Positions 22,952 through 31,697 of a DNA stretch of 35,776 nt are shown piece after piece. The notes under the pieces are model-generated. The model did no database searches. It was not told where the DNA came from and saw nothing but the letters and a program-made list of their open reading frames with translations. The stretch's first letter is position 1, and the number at the start of each line of letters is the position of its first letter. This stretch comes from a candidate division WOR-3 bacterium. Its GTDB lineage: Bacteria > Hydrothermota > Tepidihabitantia > Tepidihabitantales > Tepidihabitantaceae. The stretch is from NCBI GenBank assembly GCA_016867815.1, contig VGIR01000027.1, positions 1-35,776 on the forward strand. Reading direction: 5' to 3'. A program made the translations under genes and the position numbers.

Positions 22952-24124
22952 GTGCGGAGTTCGATCACTGCCCTGGCTGCCGTCCTGACACTGTCATGTG
23001 CCGGCGTCCTGCGCAATGCTCGGCCTGTGGCGCCGGAGCAGGCAGGCGTGGGTGCGTGGGCAAAGCTTGCGCAGCTCAGATCGTTCCGGTTCTCGCTTAG
23101 CTTCCACACGGACGCGCCGCTGCCGATCGAGGTCAGGTTCACCGGCGTGCGCGAGCAGGCGGATCGGGAGGTCTGGTCCGGGTACATGCGCCGTCGAACT
23201 GAGCTGTCAAAGGTGGAGTTGAGGGCCGAAGGCCCGTACCAGTTCGAGAGGGAGCGGTCCGGCTGGCGTCGGACCAAGCGCGGGACTGAAACCAGGGTGC
23301 TGGAGCAGGGCGAGGGGACTTTCCGCGGCAGGCCACTCGAGTTCGTGGGTACAGAGCGCGGCCGCTACAGGTTCGTGTTCAGGCCGGACCTCCCGATCCT
23401 CGACCCTACTCAATCCAAGAAGCTGGTCGGGGTCATGGAGGTGGATCCCAATTCCGGGCTGCCGGTTCGCCTCTATTGCAGCGATTCAGCCGGGACGGCG
23501 GAATGGGAACTGCGGCTGGGGCGGTTCAATCGTGCCGGGTCGGTCGACGTCCCCTACGAACCGGCGATGACGCTCGATGCTACTCCAACCAAGAGACTGA
23601 ACCGGAGTGCGTTCGGGCTGGCGACGGCAGTAGTCAATCAGAGGTTGACGCGGTTGGGCTGGGACGGGCGGCTGCGCCGGACCGCGCGTGGACTGACACT
23701 GCTGCTCGGGCAGACCAAGTCGCGGCGCCAGGTCGATCTGCTCTTCAGCCGGGGCCGCGTCGAGGTATGGCAAGGTCGTTGGGTGAGTGCCGGCGAAAGC
23801 ACCGGCGCGGGGGTCGAGGTCGGCGGGGATGCTTCTCGCCGGGTTCTGCTGGAACTTCTGTTGGCGGAGAACGAGCGAATCGCGGCCGAGGTTCGCGCGG
23901 CCACTCCGCTCTCAGCCGCCCTCGCTACCTCAGTCGAGATCTCCGCTGACGGAGGACTGGCCGTTCTTGTGGTGGACGGCGCCGCCATGTCGTCAGCCAG
24001 CCCAGGGCCGGGCGGCGAACTGCTGTTTCAGGATATGGGCAACGAAGATGACGTGAGAGTCATCGCGGCTCTGGCCAACGGTGGCGTCACCCCGTCTGAA
24101 TTCCGGGTTACGGTCCGGCCATGA
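22952..24124 (+). CDS. Predicted outer-membrane lipoprotein, 390 aa
   Basis: GTG 22952 follows the upstream stop by 4 bp and gives MRSSITALAAVLTLSCAG, a clear lipoprotein signal with Cys16. Residues about 30-200 look like a LolA/LppX-type antiparallel sheet (SFRFSLSFHTDAPLPIEVRF, EGPYQFERERSGWRRTKRG, GRYRFVFRPDLP, GVMEVDPNSGLPVRLYC). The second half contains ATAVVNQRLTRLGWDGRLRR and GLTLLLGQTKSRRQVDLLFS, reminiscent of the SecD/SecF first periplasmic domain fold, and ends with a strand-like RVTVRP. No function can be assigned. Its place between the Omp85-like fusion and the PorU-like peptidase points to a job in outer-membrane assembly or secretion; that is inference. Confidence 0.72.
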   Translation: MRSSITALAAVLTLSCAGVLRNARPVAPEQAGVGAWAKLAQLRSFRFSLSFHTDAPLPIEVRFTGVREQADREVWSGYMRRRTELSKVELRAEGPYQFERERSGWRRTKRGTETRVLEQGEGTFRGRPLEFVGTERGRYRFVFRPDLPILDPTQSKKLVGVMEVDPNSGLPVRLYCSDSAGTAEWELRLGRFNRAGSVDVPYEPAMTLDATPTKRLNRSAFGLATAVVNQRLTRLGWDGRLRRTARGLTLLLGQTKSRRQVDLLFSRGRVEVWQGRWVSAGESTGAGVEVGGDASRRVLLELLLAENERIAAEVRAATPLSAALATSVEISADGGLAVLVVDGAAMSSASPGPGGELLFQDMGNEDDVRVIAALANGGVTPSEFRVTVRP

Positions 24125-24151
24125 CGGGCAAGGGCTGCCAGGCTGCTTGAC

Positions 24152-27100
24152 TTGAACCTCTACCATTCTAGACTCGTCTTCACGAAGACAAGACTGCTGC
24201 TTCTCCTCTTCTGCACACTCCCGGCCGCGCTGCCGGCCTCCCTGAACGTCCAGGTCTCGGACGAGAACGGAGTGTCGTTTCGATACGTGCCGGGACAAGT
24301 CAGGCTGACTGACTCCCCAGGCGGTCGCCAAGTCGTCGACTTCGATGACGCCGACCATCTCGCACAGCCCGGCGAGCCCGACTTACCGGGAAAGACGGTG
24401 CGCGTCGGGATTCCGCAGACCGGTGGTGTGCGGCTCAACTTCAGAACCGGACCGGAGCGCAGTCTGCAGTCGGTGCGACTGGCAACCGTGCCGCACATGT
24501 CCTGGAACGGCGACTCGTCGTGGTACGACGAGCTGCCGGACGAAGCCGTGGCTCTCTCGCGGCAGCCGGCCGAAGTCGGGCAAACAGAGGTCCTGCGCAG
24601 GAACAGGTTCGTGACGGTTCTGCTCAGCCCTTGCCGGTGCGACCCGGGGACGAACGGCTTGAGCTACTATGAGTGGATCGACGTGTCGATTGCCTTCGAG
24701 CACAGGCCATGGCGGAACAACGAGCCCGATCCGCTCGACGGTGCCGTGGCCGAGATGATGCTGAACGGCACCGAGGCGCTGGACTGGAAACTAGACTGGA
24801 CCGGGCCCGCGTCATCTCAATCGGTCTCCGCGGCTGCCGTCGGTCAGTTCCAGCGATCGTCGCACTGGCTCAAGATCAGTGTCGATTCCACCGGGATCTA
24901 CGGTGTCTCCGGGCACGATCTGGCCGCGGCCGGCCTGAGCCTTTCCGGGCTGGATCCGGCGACGCTTGCCATGTTCACCATCGGTGAGCACGAGCCAAAC
25001 AAGTCATATCCCGATAGCATGCAGCGGGTGCCGATACTCGTTCAGGGCGATCATGACGGCCGGCTCGACCCTGACGACCGCGTAGTGTTCTACGGCCTTG
25101 GGCCCAGCCACTGGGTCGGGAGGTGTTCGGCCTACGTCAAGAATCACTTCTCGCGACATAACGTCTACTGGCTGACCTGGGGAGGAACGCCAGGGGGGAG
25201 GATTCCTCTGGAACCGGGACCGGACACGGCCGGCACGCCGGTCGTATACATCGGGTCGGAAAGGCTGCACCAGGAGAAGGACCTGGACTGTCCGGCTCGC
25301 TCCGGACTGCTCTGGATCTGGTCGCAGATCTTCAAGGCGGCGGACCGCGACGTGGCGAAACTCGACCTGCCCCTGGATATCACCTCACCGGTACAGGTGC
25401 GGCGAATCGCCGGCAGCCTGCTGGCCGATGCGGGCGGGAATCGCGTTTCGGTGCTGTTCAACCACCGTCAGGTCGTTTCGTATGACGTTGCACAGTCCCT
25501 GCCAGCCAACCCGTTCAACTTCGCCGTCGATACGACGCTGCCGGCAAACTCCGGCCGCAACGTGCTGTCTCTTGAGCTGACCGGGCAAGGTCAGAAGCGG
25601 ATCTATCTTGACTACCTGGAGGTGGACTACTTGCGGCGGCTCTCTCTGCGTGAGGGTCAGCTGCACTTCCTGTATGACGATACCGGCAGTTTCCGGTTCT
25701 GCCTCAGGGATGTGCGTGAGCGGCCCCTGATGTTGGAGGTGACTGACCCTTACGCTCCGAGGATGTGCGACAGCGCCGACTGGTCCGGGGACAGCGCACG
25801 GTTCTGCGTACGTCTTGCCCGGCCGGCCGAGTTCGCGGCGGCGGGAGCGGGCGGATTGCTCAAGCCTGCGCGCATGGAACTGCGCCGGCCAGGCCGCCTG
25901 AGCGATATCGAGCGGCAGGCTGACTACTGGGTGGTGACGCCCAAGGAGTTCTTGAGTCCGGCCCAGCAACTGGCGCGCTATCGAACCGGGCGGGTCGCCG
26001 GTATCACTCACGCCGTCGCCCAGGTGGCGACGCTCGACGACATCTACGATGACTACGCGTTCGGCATGGAGGAACCGGGGGCACTGAAACGCTTCTTCAC
26101 CGACAAACACCCGGCCTACGGGCTCCTGGCCGGCGACGCAACCTGCGACTACAAAGCGGCGCTGGGCGAACGCCCTCCCGGAGTCCCCGCCTATGAGTAC
26201 GGGCTGGGGCTGAACCCCGATGCCTACGACCGGAGCGCGCTGGCATTCGACGCCTGGTACGCTGATTTTGACGGTGAGGGCAACAGCCCGGACATGGTGC
26301 TGGGCAGAGTCACGTGCCGCAGCGCGGCCGAACTCCGTCGATTCGTGGACAAGGTTATCGAGTACGAGGCGCAGCCGGCCGGGTTGTGGAACAAGCGGTA
26401 CCTGCTGCTCGCTGACGACGAATTCCTCGGGGAAGCCAATCCGAATGACCCCAAGAGGTGGGATCCCATCTCTTTCGGCCACATCATGTACTGCGAGGCG
26501 ATGGGTCTGATTCCCGAAAGCCAGCTGGACCTGGTCAAAGTCTACCTTACGGAATGGCCCTACGCAGGCATCAAGAACAAGCCGGGCGCGCACGCCGAGC
26601 TGGTACGGCAGATGAACCTCGGCGGGGTCGTTCTGGTTTTCTTCGGACACGGTGCCGGGTTCGATTTGACCCACGAGAGCGTGCTCAACATATCACATGT
26701 TGCGCAGGTCCAGAACGGTCACCATAGTCCGTTCTGCTACTTCGGCAGTTGTTCGGTTGGACGCTTTGAGGATACCCAGTCCGAGTGTATCGCCGAAGAG
26801 CTGGTGCGGCAGCCGAGTGGTGCGATCGCTTCGGTCGGTGCGACCAAGGCTACAGTAGCCGGGTCAAACCTCGTCTTCGCCCGGAGTCTGCTAACCCCGT
26901 TGTTCACCCAGCCCGATTCGACCATCGGCCACAGCTTCTTCCAGGCGTGGCCATATGACAGGATATACCACCTGTTCGGTGATCCCGCAACCGTGCTGCG
27001 CCTGCCTCACGCTTCGAACCAGGAGTTGGCGGTCGTGCCTGATACACTCAGCCCCGGGACGCGATTTCGCGTCGACGGCCGGGCTGACTCCACCGAAGCC

Positions 27101-28057
27101 GAGTTCGCCTGGTTGCTGCGCGGTCCCAGGAGGATCCGCACCTACCGCTCATTCCGGGGAACAACAAGCTACGAGTTGCCGGGTTCGGACCTGGCGCGCG
27201 GAACCGGCGACGTGGCCCAAGGGGAGTTCGCGTTTCAGGGCATATTCCCACTTGGCGTGCCTCTGGATACGGTCTTCGTGCCGAATGGCAACTATGCGCC
27301 GGTCGAGCGATCCTGCCGGGCGAGCATCTCGGCCTGGGGCGGTTCAGGGGACATGTCGTTCCTGAATGACACGATATGGTACTCAGGCGATCCGGCCACC
27401 CGGGATGATACGACACCACCTGTGGTTGGCTTCTACCGGCACGGCCACCCGCTGGAGAGCGGGACGCCGGTGCCGGTTGACTTTGAGCTGGAAGGCGTGG
27501 CTAGCGACAGCTCGGGCATAATGATCGCACCGGTCGCGGGAGACGCGCCGGTCTTCTACGTCAATGACCCGGCCTACGCGACCGATCTGACCGACCTGCT
27601 GGTCTTCGACGACCGGTCGTCGTCAACAGCCCGTTTTCGCCTCGCCCTGAAGCTGACCGGCCCGGTGGATTCGCTCTTCGTCGCGGTTTCCGACAATCTG
27701 CTCAATCGGGCCGTGGTCGGCATCGCGGTCAAGCCGCTCTTGTCGGACGTGCTCAGGGTTGAGTCGGTGCTCCCGTACCCGAACCCCGTGCGAACCGGCT
27801 GCAAGTTCACCTTCGTGCTCAGCAGGCAGGCAGACGTGCGCCTGCGGGTCTACTCGCTGGCAGGCCGCCTGGTGCGTGACCTTGGCTTCCGGCCGGCAGG
27901 CTTCGGGTACAATGGCATCGAATGGGATGGCCGCGACGGCAGCGGCAACGTGCCGGCGAACGGAGTGTACCTTTACGCGCTCACCGCCCAGGTAGACGAA
28001 GGGCCGGGCCGCCGGCAGCAGGTTACCGTGCGGGACAAACTGCTGCTGCTCAGGTAG
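24152..28057 (+). CDS. porU: PorU-like C25 peptidase with FlgD-like C-terminal domain
   Basis: A 1301-residue secreted protease of the gingipain family (C25). Signal sequence TKTRLLLLLFCTLPAALPA, then a gingipain-type propeptide (about 30-230), a long strand-rich region, and the caspase-like core (about 590-930). His833 in VLVFFGHGAGF and Cys867 in CYFGSCSVG form the catalytic pair, 34 apart, like gingipain R. The C-terminus (about 1205-1301) is a FlgD-type Ig domain: PYPNPVRTGCKFTFVLSRQ ... LRVYSLAGRLVRDLG ... GIEWDGRDGSGNVPANGVYLY. In Bacteroidota PorU is the T9SS sortase-like enzyme that attaches cargo and sits next to porV; a PorV-like gene follows here. TTG start; no better start in frame. 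A secreted C25 protease that is not PorU is the alternative. Confidence 0.82.
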   Translation: MNLYHSRLVFTKTRLLLLLFCTLPAALPASLNVQVSDENGVSFRYVPGQVRLTDSPGGRQVVDFDDADHLAQPGEPDLPGKTVRVGIPQTGGVRLNFRTGPERSLQSVRLATVPHMSWNGDSSWYDELPDEAVALSRQPAEVGQTEVLRRNRFVTVLLSPCRCDPGTNGLSYYEWIDVSIAFEHRPWRNNEPDPLDGAVAEMMLNGTEALDWKLDWTGPASSQSVSAAAVGQFQRSSHWLKISVDSTGIYGVSGHDLAAAGLSLSGLDPATLAMFTIGEHEPNKSYPDSMQRVPILVQGDHDGRLDPDDRVVFYGLGPSHWVGRCSAYVKNHFSRHNVYWLTWGGTPGGRIPLEPGPDTAGTPVVYIGSERLHQEKDLDCPARSGLLWIWSQIFKAADRDVAKLDLPLDITSPVQVRRIAGSLLADAGGNRVSVLFNHRQVVSYDVAQSLPANPFNFAVDTTLPANSGRNVLSLELTGQGQKRIYLDYLEVDYLRRLSLREGQLHFLYDDTGSFRFCLRDVRERPLMLEVTDPYAPRMCDSADWSGDSARFCVRLARPAEFAAAGAGGLLKPARMELRRPGRLSDIERQADYWVVTPKEFLSPAQQLARYRTGRVAGITHAVAQVATLDDIYDDYAFGMEEPGALKRFFTDKHPAYGLLAGDATCDYKAALGERPPGVPAYEYGLGLNPDAYDRSALAFDAWYADFDGEGNSPDMVLGRVTCRSAAELRRFVDKVIEYEAQPAGLWNKRYLLLADDEFLGEANPNDPKRWDPISFGHIMYCEAMGLIPESQLDLVKVYLTEWPYAGIKNKPGAHAELVRQMNLGGVVLVFFGHGAGFDLTHESVLNISHVAQVQNGHHSPFCYFGSCSVGRFEDTQSECIAEELVRQPSGAIASVGATKATVAGSNLVFARSLLTPLFTQPDSTIGHSFFQAWPYDRIYHLFGDPATVLRLPHASNQELAVVPDTLSPGTRFRVDGRADSTEAEFAWLLRGPRRIRTYRSFRGTTSYELPGSDLARGTGDVAQGEFAFQGIFPLGVPLDTVFVPNGNYAPVERSCRASISAWGGSGDMSFLNDTIWYSGDPATRDDTTPPVVGFYRHGHPLESGTPVPVDFELEGVASDSSGIMIAPVAGDAPVFYVNDPAYATDLTDLLVFDDRSSSTARFRLALKLTGPVDSLFVAVSDNLLNRAVVGIAVKPLLSDVLRVESVLPYPNPVRTGCKFTFVLSRQADVRLRVYSLAGRLVRDLGFRPAGFGYNGIEWDGRDGSGNVPANGVYLYALTAQVDEGPGRRQQVTVRDKLLLLR

Positions 28058-28096
28058 GGTGTGATGACTGCGGTCTCGCCCACGGAGTCCTTTAGC

Positions 28097-28124
28097 TTGA
28101 CCTTGACACCTCCCAACCTATAAT
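28097..28124 (+). promoter_or_regulatory. Promoter of the porV-like gene
   Basis: TTGACC (28097-28102), a 16-bp spacer and a perfect TATAAT (28119-28124). The leader of about 20 nt carries AAGGAG (28139-28144) before ATG 28153. The porV-like gene can thus be expressed apart from the porU-like gene. Confidence 0.72.
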
Positions 28125-28152
28125 TGTTTGTGACTACCAAGGAGAAGTTCGT

Positions 28153-29268
28153 ATGAGGAAGAAAGCCTGCTGGCTTGTGTTTGCAGCCCTGCTCGGGGTC
28201 GCAACCGCTAGCCAAAACCCGGGTGCCGTGTTCCTGATGATCTGGCCTGCGGCCCGACCGACCGGACTCGGCGGGGCCTTCACGGCGCTGGCTGATGACG
28301 CGAGCAGCGTCTACTACAACCAGGGGGCCATGGCGTTCCTGCAAGGAACTCACGCCACGCTGATGCACAGCAACTGGCTGCCGGGGTTGTACCCGGGCAT
28401 GTACTACGAGTATGCCGGTATCACGCACCAACTGCCGGGCTATGGCAGCGTCGGCGGAAACATCATCTATCTGACGACCGGCGAGACCGACGTCGTCAAT
28501 GATCGGGGAGATTTCCTCGGCCGCTACACCACGTTCGATGTTGCCGTGGCCGGCGGGTACGGCTATGCGGTTATGCCCAATCTCGGCGTCGGGGTCGGGG
28601 CCAAGTTCATCTACTCATTCCTGGTGCCGGACTGGGTCTGGGCGGCGATGCCGGAACTCGGCATCGAGGCGGGCGGCACCGGTATCACCTGGGCCCTGGA
28701 CGCGGGCGCTCTGTACAAGCCGTTCGACTTCCTGAACGTCGGACTCGCGTTGTCGAACATAGGACCGAACATCTCATACACCTCTTCCGGCGAATCCGAT
28801 CCTCTGCCGCGCATGCTGCGTCTCGGCGCATCTTACTTCCCGGTCAAGAACGACGTCGTGTCCGTGGCCGTAGTCCCCGAGATCTCGAAAATCCTGGTCG
28901 GGATGTTCTACGACACGACCGGCACCAAGACATTCAACCGCAAGCTGCAGGAAGAGATGCGTGATGCCTGGAAATCAATCGGGGTCGAGGCCAAGTTCGT
29001 CAACCTGCTCTATGCCAGGCTCGGCTACTTTGAGGATCTGACCGGTCAGCGTGGCGGCATCGTGCTGGAAAAAGAGGACAGCCAGACATACCACTACGGG
29101 ATCGGTGACGTGCTGATCCGCAGGAACCTCGGGAGCTTCAAGTCCATCGGCCTCTGCTTTGGAATCGGTGTCGAGTACGCGAAGTTCAAGTTTGACCTGA
29201 GCGTGGACCAGTTGATCTACGACTTCCCGACCTCGAACTACAAGTTCTCCTTCTCCTACCAGTTCTAG
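28153..29268 (+). CDS. porV: PorV/PorQ-family outer-membrane protein
   Basis: A 371-residue barrel of the FadL-related PorV family. Signal peptide MRKKACWLVFAALLGVATAS, then the family hallmark PTGLGGAFTALADDASSVYYNQGAMAF, followed by Gly/aromatic-rich strands (GYGSVGGNIIYL, LGVGVGAKFIYSF, DAGALYKPFDFLNVGLALSNIGPNI, PRMLRLGASYF) and a terminal SNYKFSFSYQF with C-terminal Phe for BAM recognition. In Bacteroidota T9SS, PorV binds cargo C-terminal domains and shuttles them to PorU. Here it directly follows the PorU-like gene with its own promoter and Shine-Dalgarno. Other T9SS parts (PorK/L/M/N, Sov/SprA) are not in the window. Confidence 0.88.
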   Translation: MRKKACWLVFAALLGVATASQNPGAVFLMIWPAARPTGLGGAFTALADDASSVYYNQGAMAFLQGTHATLMHSNWLPGLYPGMYYEYAGITHQLPGYGSVGGNIIYLTTGETDVVNDRGDFLGRYTTFDVAVAGGYGYAVMPNLGVGVGAKFIYSFLVPDWVWAAMPELGIEAGGTGITWALDAGALYKPFDFLNVGLALSNIGPNISYTSSGESDPLPRMLRLGASYFPVKNDVVSVAVVPEISKILVGMFYDTTGTKTFNRKLQEEMRDAWKSIGVEAKFVNLLYARLGYFEDLTGQRGGIVLEKEDSQTYHYGIGDVLIRRNLGSFKSIGLCFGIGVEYAKFKFDLSVDQLIYDFPTSNYKFSFSYQF

Positions 29269-29311
29269 AGCAAGTTGACTGCAGTCCCGGCGCATTCGAC
29301 AGGACGAGTCT

Positions 29312-30610
29312 ATGCCTAATCTGACCGTCGTCGGCGCGCAGTGGGGGGACGAGGGCAAGGGCAAGGCGGTTGACTTTCTTGCCCGCAGCGCGGGGGTGGT
29401 CGCCCGGTTCCAGGGTGGTCCGAATGCCGGGCACACGGTCTGCGTAGAGCGAAGCACATTCACGTTCCACCAGATACCGTCGGCCATTCTCAGTCCGAAA
29501 GCTACCTGTGTCATCGGCTGCGGATGCGTCATCGATCCATACGTGTTCGAGCACGAACTGGCCGCGTTGCGCCGGAAGAAAGTGCCTCTCGGCCAGCGGC
29601 TTGTGGTCGACTGCCGGGCGCAGATGATCCTACCCTATCACAAGCAACTCGACCGCCTGCGGGACGAGCAGTCGTCCAGGCAGCGTATCGGCACTACCGG
29701 CCGCGGCATCGGTCCGGCCTACGCGGATAAGGTGAACCGGACCGGCATCCGTGCCGGTGATTTGCTCTCGGAAGAGGTCTTCAACGACAAGCTGAAGCAC
29801 AACCTGGCCGCTGCCAACTTCATGTTGATGGACAGATACAAAGCTGAGCCGATCCCGTTCAAGTCCGCCGCTCACGCATACTGGCAGGCGACCCGGCGGA
29901 TAGCGAAGATGGTCGGCGACGGCAGCCGGGTCCTCGGGCAAGCGCTCCAGCGCGGAGGACGGGTGCTGTTTGAGGGGGCGCAGGGGATGCACCTCGACAT
30001 CGACCTCGGCACGTATCCCTATGTCACTTCCTCTTCTACCTGGGCAGGAGGCGTGTCGCCGGGAACCGGCATCAGCCCGGTCTGGCTCGAAGAAGTGGTC
30101 GGTATCGCGAAGGCGTACACCACCCGCGTCGGGCTTGGACCTTTCCCCACCGAGATGAGCGAGACCGAGGCCGATCGGTTGCGCGCGCTCGGCAACGAGT
30201 ATGGGGCGACTACGGGCCGTCCGCGACGATGCGGATGGTTCGACGCGCCGGTGGTGCGGGCCTCGGTGCGGCACAACAAGCTGACCGCCCTCATCATCAC
30301 CAAGCTTGATGTCCTGGATTCGTGGGAGGAGATCAAGCTCTGTCACAGCTACCGGTTTGACGGCCGCGAGTTCCCGGAGTTCGATCCCTTCCACGCGGCG
30401 GAGTTGTCACCGCAGTACGAGACGATGCCGGGCTGGCGCGAGAAGACCTCGGGCTGCCGTTCGTTCGGTGAACTGCCGGTGCGGGCCCGACGCTACCTGG
30501 CGCGGCTCGAAGAGTTGTGCGCCTGCCCGATTGCGCTTGTCTCGGTCGGCAGCGAGCGCAGCCAGACGATCCCATTCAAGTCAAACAAGCTGCGATGGCT
30601 CAGGCAGTAG
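29312..30610 (+). CDS. purA: Adenylosuccinate synthetase
   Basis: A 432-residue enzyme that joins IMP and aspartate with GTP in AMP synthesis. Seen: VVGAQWGDEGKGKAVDFLA (P-loop-like GDEGKGK), QGGPNAGHTV, the IMP site IGTTGRGIGPAYADK, LFEGAQGMHLDIDLGTYPYVTSS, and YTTRVGLGPFPTEM, then RRCGWFDAPVVR, ITKLDVLDSWEEI and the guanine site at the end (SVGSERSQTI). Complete and of normal length. ATG start with GGACGAG upstream. The stop codon is the first base of a long hairpin that reaches the hypB start. Confidence 0.95.
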   Translation: MPNLTVVGAQWGDEGKGKAVDFLARSAGVVARFQGGPNAGHTVCVERSTFTFHQIPSAILSPKATCVIGCGCVIDPYVFEHELAALRRKKVPLGQRLVVDCRAQMILPYHKQLDRLRDEQSSRQRIGTTGRGIGPAYADKVNRTGIRAGDLLSEEVFNDKLKHNLAAANFMLMDRYKAEPIPFKSAAHAYWQATRRIAKMVGDGSRVLGQALQRGGRVLFEGAQGMHLDIDLGTYPYVTSSSTWAGGVSPGTGISPVWLEEVVGIAKAYTTRVGLGPFPTEMSETEADRLRALGNEYGATTGRPRRCGWFDAPVVRASVRHNKLTALIITKLDVLDSWEEIKLCHSYRFDGREFPEFDPFHAAELSPQYETMPGWREKTSGCRSFGELPVRARRYLARLEELCACPIALVSVGSERSQTIPFKSNKLRWLRQ

Positions 30611-30691
30611 CAAACGCCGAGCGCCAATCTCCGAGCGCCGAAGTCTGGAAGCAGACATTCGGCGGTCGGCGTTCGCACAACGGAGTTTGCT
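30609..30691. repeat. Long hairpin that buries the hypB ribosome binding site
   Basis: The left arm begins at the purA stop (AGCAAACGCCGAGCGCC...) and the right arm ends 1 nt before the hypB ATG (...CGGAGTTTGCT). Matching blocks: AGCAAAC with GTTTGCT, CCG with CGG, CGCCGA and CGCCGAA with TCGGCG and TTCGGCG, and GTCTG with CAGAC at the tip around GAAG. The hypB Shine-Dalgarno (GGAG, 30682-30685) lies in the paired right arm. Confidence 0.65.
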
Positions 30692-30692
30692 G

Positions 30693-31358
30693 ATGCCTGA
30701 GATTCGGTTGATGCGCCGGGTGCTGGCGAGCAATGACGCGCTCGCCGCAGCCCAGCTCAAGGTGCTTGACCGGCACGGCGTGCTCGGAATCAACATCATG
30801 TCCGGGCCCGGCGCGGGCAAGACCAGCCTGGTTGAGAGAACCGCTGAGGCGCTTGGTCGGAAGTACCGGATCCAGGTCATCGAAGGCGACATCCAGGGCG
30901 ACCTCGACGCGCGGCGGGTCACAGCCAAAGGCGTAAGCTGTGTGCAGATAAACACGCAGGGCGCGTGTCATCTTGACGGCCTGATGCTCGGCCCGGCAAT
31001 GGGGGAGATTGACTTCGGCAAGCTCGACCTGCTAATCATCGAGAACGTGGGCAACCTCGTCTGCCCGGCCGAGTTCGCCCTGCCGGCTCACTACAACGTC
31101 ACGGTCATCTCCACGCCCGAAGGCAGTGACAAACCGGTCAAGTATCCCTTGATGTTCTCCAAGTCCGATGTCCTCGTCATCAACAAGATGGACCTGCTGC
31201 CCCACGTGGACTTCGACCTGCCCGCGCTTAAGAAGGTCGTGCGCAAGCTCAAGCCCGGCATCACCTTCATCGAGACGTCGGCCAGGACCGGCGCCGGCGT
31301 GGACAAGTGGGTCGCCTGGCTCGAACAGAAGCTCCGCGCCCGCCGCAAGAGCCGGTAG
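30693..31358 (+). CDS. hypB: HypB-like nickel-insertion GTPase
   Basis: A 221-residue SIMIBI-class GTPase that helps load nickel into [NiFe]-hydrogenase. Seen: LGINIMSGPGAGKTSLVERT (P-loop, Lys43), VIEGDIQGDLDARR (switch I Asp), INTQGACHLDGLML with the conserved Cys-His of the metal site, LLIIENVGNLVCPAEF (switch II and second Cys), INKMDLLPHVDF (NKxD, guanine) and ETSARTGAGVDKWVAWL. No His-rich N-terminal tail. hypA and other hyp genes are not adjacent, so hydrogenase genes must be elsewhere. ATG 30693 chosen as it starts at the conserved domain, after GGAG. Confidence 0.92.
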   Translation: MPEIRLMRRVLASNDALAAAQLKVLDRHGVLGINIMSGPGAGKTSLVERTAEALGRKYRIQVIEGDIQGDLDARRVTAKGVSCVQINTQGACHLDGLMLGPAMGEIDFGKLDLLIIENVGNLVCPAEFALPAHYNVTVISTPEGSDKPVKYPLMFSKSDVLVINKMDLLPHVDFDLPALKKVVRKLKPGITFIETSARTGAGVDKWVAWLEQKLRARRKSR

Positions 31359-31367
31359 GCCCGGCTC
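31349..31367 (+). terminator. Possible terminator overlapping the hypB stop
   Basis: GAGCCGG (31349-31355) and CCGGCTC (31361-31367) form a 7-bp stem with a 5-nt loop holding the TAG stop, followed by GCGCTTTCCTTC. Weak T content. Confidence 0.4.
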
Positions 31368-31697
31368 GCGCTTTCCTTCATCCCAGTTTGAGTCTCAGGG
31401 ACGAGCCGAATCGGCGGGGCCTGCTACATTCGCGTGAAGGGCGCGGTTCATTCAAATGAACCGAATGGTCTGGACTCGGGGATAGGGGAGAGGAACGGTG
31501 AGGCTGAGAGGATATGGACGCATACTGGCCGGAAGCGTTCAGGCGGTTTGAGCTTGTGCTTGCGCTTGGGCTAGCGGGCTACGCCCGCGCCAATCTGCAA
31601 TCTGCAGTCTGCAATCTGAAATGCCTCGTGGGAGCTTCCCAAAATGGGGTCCATGGCCGCATCTTGACGCGCTTCTGGCTAGGAATTGGGGAAAGTG
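31368..31697. other. Spacer with word repeats and a possible transposase relic
   Basis: No intact gene. 31559-31576 matches the word at 13341-13358. 31600-31618 is a tandem of CAATCTG / CAGTCTG heptamers. Directly after it, in the plus-strand frame, comes CNLKCLVGAS, resembling MNLKCLVA at the end of the left-edge transposase, so the last 80 bp may be a decayed third transposase end. The IS at 31698 is inserted at the end of this stretch. Confidence 0.5.

Noticed and set aside
30306-30692. Upstream extension of the hypB frame to 30306
   Set aside because: It overlaps purA out of frame and is Arg/Ser-rich shadow; HypB homologues start near the ATG at 30693.
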